From: Brachyhypopomus gauderio
Taxonomy: Eukaryota > Chordata > Actinopteri > Gymnotiformes > Hypopomidae
Length of the DNA stretch: 64,000 bases
Assembly (NCBI RefSeq): GCF_052324685.1
Contig: NC_135213.1
Location: 39,297,700-39,361,699, forward strand
Direction of reading: 5' to 3'
The position numbers and the translations under genes were made by a program. The notes under the pieces were generated by a model, which saw only the letters and a program-made list of their open reading frames with translations, did not search any database and had not been told where the DNA came from. Shown piece after piece: positions 59,001-64,000 of the stretch. Positions within the stretch are counted from its first letter, which is position 1. Every line of letters starts with the position of its first letter.

Positions 59001-59940
59001 CATGCCCAGGGCTGCGTGACTCACCCGTGGCAGGAAGAGTCTCAACACACATGATTCACACTGCTCACGGTGTACTCTGAGAGCCCAACACTTGATTTCC
59101 GTTTCTCAGTTTAGCTTAATGCAAGGTGGGTGGGGGGGGGGGGGGGGGGGGATTAAACAAGATGGGGGTGCATGAAAACAAGATGATGTGTGGATCGTTA
59201 CTTTACACTGCATTTCTTCACAAAGTTGAATGTGCAGTATAGACACAGTAGGAGTTTAGGGAATGACAGAAACACCAATATTTATTGGACAATAATAATA
59301 AATATTTTTTTATTGACAGGTAAGCTTGCCTGCCTATTACAGACTACTACAGGCTTTGTTTCAATTCTTTGGAAAGGATTTTGTTGGAACAGCACATTGC
59401 AAAAGATGGTCATGTTTTAAACGTCATGGTTTTTTTTCTAGTGGACAATTCAACATCTGTGAAGAAAAACTTTTTCAACAGCAGCAACTTTTAAAGCATT
59501 GCTCACATAATGTTTATTTGAGATTAAAATGAAAAATGTTACTTTTAAGTGTATTTAAGTAGCCTTTATTAACTTTAACATTATAGCAGAATCATTCGTA
59601 TTAATAATAAAGTGAACAAGATGCAGGAACATTGCTATTTAAACAATTATAGGCACTTTGATCCCTTTTTATTTTGGTATTTACATTGTTTTATCTACCC
59701 TGTCAACGGTACAGACATCAGTGCAGAGATTCGTGCTACTGGTGGAGACATCAGTGCAGAGATTCGTGCTACTGGTGGAGTAATGCGTGGGTCAAAACCA
59801 AGGTCACGCAGCTCCACCTACAGGAAGGTGTAGTTTCAGAGACACTGATGTAAACTCAGTGTCATTTAGTTTATTGTTTGTTTTTTAAGGGGAAGGTGAA
59901 TCTTTTTTTCAGTTTTTCAGTGTCTTCTATATCTAATTTA
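59001..59940. other. Single-copy-looking stretch after the gap
   Basis: No gene recognised. Has a G run (59131-59151) and A+T-rich sequence. A 33-bp direct repeat lies at about 59713-59778. Confidence 0.5.
59713..59778. repeat. 33-bp tandem duplication
   Basis: Two perfect copies of a 33-bp unit starting gacatcagtgcagagattcg and ending ctactggtgga. The unit is a multiple of three and open in one frame (DISAEIRATGG twice), but there is no other coding evidence. Confidence 0.8.
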
Positions 59941-59954
59941 AAATTGTTCTACTA

Positions 59955-60205
59955 TCAATCAATCAATCAATCAAAGTTTATTTGTATAGCGCTTTTAACA
60001 ACTCAAGTTGTTGCAAAGCAGCTTTACAGGATTTACAAGGTTAACAATACTATGGGTCCAGAACCCTAATGAGCAAGCCAAAGGCGACAGTGGCGAGGAA
60101 AAACTCCCTATGATGGTGAAGAATAGGAAGAAACCTCGGGAGAACCAAGACTCAAAAGGGAACCCATCCTCCATTGGGCGGCCCGTTAACACACAAATAC
60201 ACAAG
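59955..60205. repeat. Dispersed fish repeat outside the array
   Basis: Preceded by (atca)n at 59955-59974. Shares aggaaaaactccctatgatg and catcctccattgggcggccc with 270-600 but is diverged elsewhere. This is the only array-like sequence seen right of the gap. Confidence 0.6.
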
Positions 60206-60599
60206 TCACACATAATTCACACAATCAGACTAGGTAAAAGGTAGAATTGAAAGTTCTGGGTTTTGATATTGTCACTGTAAATGTCTGTTGATGAATGCCA
60301 GGCTTACATGATTTTTTATTTAACCATGATATATGGTAAACTGGTAACCAGTTTTACAATCTGGTTTTACACAGTTTTGCAATAATCTAGAACTGGTTAA
60401 CTAATTTGTCTGGAATAGTGGAGCGAAGTCATTTGTAAGCCTGTATGAAAGACACACCAAAAGTCAAACAGTTAAATAAATGTAAAAAATCATATAAATG
60501 GCATTATTATGGACTAAAGTGGGTATGCACACAGTGGTGGGGATAATATTTCCCAATTTATTTACTGTTTTTGGTGATATTATAACGCACCAGCAAGAT

Positions 60600-61022
60600 C
60601 ACCAGCAGCGTCTCCCTCTACGCCCCAACACGCGTTTCCTTAAGAATTTCTTCTCGCGCGTTGCACGAGGTGCGCGCGCGCTCTCTCGCTGGACGTCTCG
60701 CGCACCGCCGCGGCTCGCGCACGCGCGCGCTCGTTGGAACGTCTCGCGCTGACTGTCGGGATCGCCGAGCTGCCGTCTGGCGATGTCCGCCATGTTTTCG
60801 GTGGATCCGACAGCGGACCACCCCCAGAAAAAAGGCTTCGAGGACGCCGTAATTCGCCAGAGTTCGGCTGTATCGCGGGATTTCGGTCGCGGGGGGAGTC
60901 GATGAGTTCGGCCGTGGCGAGAGAGCGGCGTCGCCGGTGTTTCTCGACCGAGTGGTCGGCTTAAATCGCGCTGCGTCCATGTTTCCTTCGCATTCGGTGC
61001 TTTTGTGAGCGGCGAAAAAACA
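60600..61022 (+). promoter_or_regulatory. epc2: CpG-rich promoter and 5'UTR of epc2
   Basis: Sharp change to G+C- and CpG-rich sequence (many cgcgcg runs at 60655-60730), with no TATA box at a useful place, ending at the epc2 start codon. A TCTCGCG half-motif (tctcgcgctgac, about 60741) is present. Typical of a broadly expressed vertebrate gene. The first exon's 5' edge cannot be set from sequence alone. Confidence 0.7.
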
Positions 61023-61175
61023 ATGAGTAAACTCTCGTTCCGTGCGCGAGCGCTAGACGCCGCCAAACCTCTTCCCATATACCGCAACGGGGACATCCCC
61101 GACCTGAACGACTGCGTCTCCATCAACCGGGCCGTGCCTCAGATGCCGACTGGAATGGAAAAAGAAGAGGAATCG
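61023..61175 (+). CDS. epc2: Enhancer of polycomb homolog 2, exon 1
   Basis: First 51 codons of EPC2, a scaffold subunit of the NuA4/TIP60 histone acetyltransferase complex in the nucleus. The frame starts MSKLSFRARALDAAKPLPIY and goes on DIPDLNDCVSINRAVPQM to EKEEES, the strongly conserved EPC N-terminal region. LDAAKPLPIYR and LNDCVSINR point to EPC2 rather than EPC1. The exon ends in phase 0 at tcg/gtatgt (61175/61176). The in-frame GTG at 61005 is not the start. Exon 2 (expected to begin with the EHHLQRA part) is not found before the end of the window, so the gene continues beyond 64000. Confidence 0.93.
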
Positions 61176-63866
61176 GTATGTTTAATGTGTTAAAATTACA
61201 TTTTGATAAGGCTCCGGGGTTACCGCAGGGTGCGCGTATTCACTATTCGTTTACGCAAGGTAATGTGCGCAAACCCCATTCACTACTTTCAGTACGTCCA
61301 TTTTGTACGTAGGATGTGCGTTCTGGGCGCCTAGGTCTGAGGCGCGCAACTCTTACGCAAATGGCGTCCACAAAGAAAACGTACGTACGGCGGTGGTCGG
61401 TTTCTCTGGACTGTGACGTCGTGTTGTTTTGCGTAAAGCGGGTCGGGGTTGACGTATGTGCGTCATCGTGTGCGTGCGCGCCGCCGCTCTCAGCGGGGCT
61501 TTTAAAACGTGCTGCGTTCACTCACGCGGCTGGCTGAGCTGCTGGCTGCTACATCATTTGTGCACTGGGTTATTGTATTCTTCTAAATACTTTCTCAGCG
61601 TGTTAATTTATCTTCGACCTCTTTACAGTGGAATTTATTAAAGCAAAATTGTTGAGTTTAAAAATCTTATTTTTTAAAAACTGAAATTGACATTTAGCTA
61701 ACTAGCCATTAAATGTAGGAAGTAGACTTTGTTGTAAGAATAGGAAGTGGTTTGAAGTTCCTGCAGTGTAAAGGCATAGACACACACACACACACACCAC
61801 GCATGTTCTTTTCAACAGTAATTAGACGCATGAGTGGTCCTGAATGTTCCCCGTGTCACAGTAGCTTTTGATCTAGAGAAATGTGGAAAATGTTCATTGT
61901 TATTCTATTTAAAGTGGTGTGAATAATGTGAGAATCATTTAAAACAATCTACCTCAAAAAGTTCTTTAGTTCTGACTAATTTGCTATCTAAGCAATCTTC
62001 AGTAAAAGTTGCAATGTTGTAATGAGTAGATATAGGTTTGCAAAAATATTGTTTCCATTGATCATTCATTATTTACTTAACAAGAACATCCAAAATGTAA
62101 AGTTGCACTGCAGGCAGTTATAGTCAATTAGGACACAGGCTTGGCAGTTATGTAGTGTAATGCACAAGGTTCCCAGAGAAACAGGCAGAGACGTATTGCG
62201 CAATACGCACACTGTGTAGGGCCCTGCAAATTAAGGACAGCCCCCTTATCTCCCGTTCGTGTCAAATGTATCGGCGAAACTAAAAGAGAGAATTTAAAGA
62301 GAAGTATGGAAATATGTTGGTCTTATTCAAAAAACTTTTTTAAAATCAAGATGAGACTTTAGTCCATGGGTTTGATTTTGCGGCGATACAATATTCTTGG
62401 CCCACAATACAAATAGGTACCAATATTTATCTTTGGCTATCAGATATTGCATGTCTGCAATAAATAATCAATTTAAAAATAATGTAAATGTTCCCACCAA
62501 TCCCAGATGATGAGACATGACAATATAACATTAACAAGCTCTTCTCTGCTGTAAAATTATTTGGTGGTGGGGGGGCACCCTGTAATTGTACTGGGACACT
62601 CCTATTGTAAGTTGTACCAACTGTTGTTTGGGTCATATAGCCTAACATATACACTTATCATGCATGTGGAAACACCTGGGACGTGATTGAGTACCATTTT
62701 GAGATATCTGGTGTCTTGCCATCTCATAATGTTATTACAGAATAGTGTAATATTGTTACTAATGTAAATGGTCCTTTGGTGGGTAAATGCTCAACGTGCT
62801 TTGACATCACACAAGTACCTTAAAAACATTTCTTCTGACATGCACCAGCCGACCACAGGGACACATTCTCTTACTCTCTCTTCTCTAATTTTATTTATTA
62901 TTTTAATGTTTGCTACACATTTTTAAGTAGATTATTAAGTCCTTAATCCTTGCTCATACACAGCATGAGTTTAGTATATTTAAAAATCCTTAACAAAAGA
63001 CTGAAATTTGATTGGCCTGAATGTAGCCAATACCGATCTATTAAAATGTCATGATGAATGACGAAACCCCTTTTTCCAGTCATATTGGCTGTACCTAGTA
63101 ATTGATGTGTTATCTGTTAAAAGCACTGGGTAATGTGTAAGATGTTGCAGAGAGTTTCATCAGCTGTAGTTTATCCCACCGCTGTCTTCGTGTGTGTGTG
63201 TGTGTGTATTCAGTGCCCTTCTGTGACCGCTAACGAGTTCTTATTATTACTGTCTGTTCACCAGCTTATACTCTAACTCTGTTCATTTTTGCAATATCCT
63301 CCTTTCCACTGTAATCAATAAAAAAATAAGCGATTTCGCCATTTTCCCAGCAGCTTCTGGGACATGGATGGCTTTAGCATACGAATACGATCTGAACCGC
63401 AAAGAGCTCATGCAATGAATGGTGTAAATCAACAGTTCAGCAGTACTGAGTGAATAGTAAAGGAGATAATGGATGTAAAAACTTCTCAAATTTATTAAAC
63501 ATTTAACAATGTTAACAAAACATCAAAATTTTAAACGGTCTCAACCAACTATTGAAATCCCAGAGCTGCAGTTACTGGAGGAATACAGTGTTTGTGACGG
63601 TAGCCTCCAGTTAACCCCCGTAAGTAGTTTGCTTCCAGTGAATGATGGAAACTTCACAGTTCTGTTCATCATATTGCGTCAGGCTGTCCCACATTCTGTG
63701 ACGCGTGGAGATCCAGACCCGGTCTTGTTGCGCTCTGGGTGTTTTTCAGCTGTCGGAGCTAAAAATAAATGTAAAACGCCCTGAAGTTCCATGATGGGGA
63801 TAAAAATGTCAGTGAAGTATGTGTGTGTATATGTGTACACATGTATGTTTGTGTATATGTGTACAC

Positions 63867-63912
<46 letters not shown>

Positions 63913-64000
63913 ACACACGTATGTGTGTATGCGTGTTGAATTTAAACTATATATTTTGTTATATGTTCACACAGTATATGGTACACTTCATATGTTCCTA
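61176..64000 (+). other. epc2: First intron of epc2 (partial)
   Basis: From the donor at 61176 to the end of the window, no further EPC2 exon seen. 61200-61530 is still CpG-rich and has an odd small frame starting ATGGCGTCCACAAAG (61361) that reads MASTKKTYVRRWS, reminiscent of Myb/SANT-like accessory proteins of DNA transposons, so a transposon remnant is possible. The rest is A+T-rich, with (GT)n at 63189-63208 and alternating GT/TA sequence at 63819-63935. Confidence 0.6.
63864..63904. repeat. (GT)n microsatellite
   Basis: About 20 GT units within a longer stretch of tatgtgtacac-like repeats (63820-63935). Confidence 0.85.

Noticed and set aside
58430-59080. Open frames of about 200 codons through the run of N
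   Set aside because: Artefacts of translating N.
60599-61126. Arg-rich minus-strand frames of 120-175 codons over the epc2 promoter
   Set aside because: Typical by-product of a CpG-rich region with few stop codons.

Overview
The window is genomic DNA of a vertebrate, almost certainly a teleost fish. Genes are split by GT-AG introns, and the sequence is full of Tc1/mariner, hAT, Harbinger, Gypsy, LINE and tRNA-SINE copies of the types common in fish, plus long microsatellites. At 61023 there is a clear first exon of enhancer of polycomb homolog 2 (epc2). I could not fix the species.

Positions 1-58500 are a head-to-tail array of one segment of about 26-27 kb. Copy A is 1-26010, copy B is 26011-53186, and copy C starts at 53187 and is cut by a 500-N gap at 58501-59000. 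The window opens inside the right end of a transposon that closes each unit, so the array also continues to the left. Copies are nearly identical. They differ mainly by a 785-bp hAT insertion found only in B, by minisatellite and microsatellite lengths, and by small indels.

Each unit holds, in order: (1) block 1, with a THAP-type exon on + and a TATA-box gene on - for a 212-residue coiled-coil protein; (2) a short segment with two TCTCGCGAGA promoter palindromes; (3) an unrecognised + strand gene of about ten exons (4794-14222 in A, 30780-40523 in B), with an antisense LINE in one intron and a coding 18-bp minisatellite that encodes a Thr/Pro/Ser tract; (4) block 2, a diverged second copy of block 1 (about 15.76-18.75 kb in A) whose coiled-coil gene has a 29-codon deletion and a different upstream promoter; (5) a transposon graveyard (about 19-26 kb in A) with a hAT, a dead Tc1 (DD34E) split by a tRNA-SINE, a duplicated last exon of the gene, a Gypsy 5' end with a MITE inside its LTR, and an intact Tc1-like transposase with D-38-E spacing, whose element itself carries two later insertions.

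After the gap, 59001-64000 is single-copy-looking sequence: repeat remnants, then a CpG-rich promoter and exon 1 of epc2 on +, and the start of its first intron.

The most interesting points are the tandem array with its unrecognised gene, the coding minisatellite whose size differs by exactly 87 codons between copies, the microsatellite lying on a splice donor, the five-copy coiled-coil/THAP block with exchanged promoters, and the intact DD38E element. All functional statements about the unrecognised genes are inference from reading frames, splice phases and composition.
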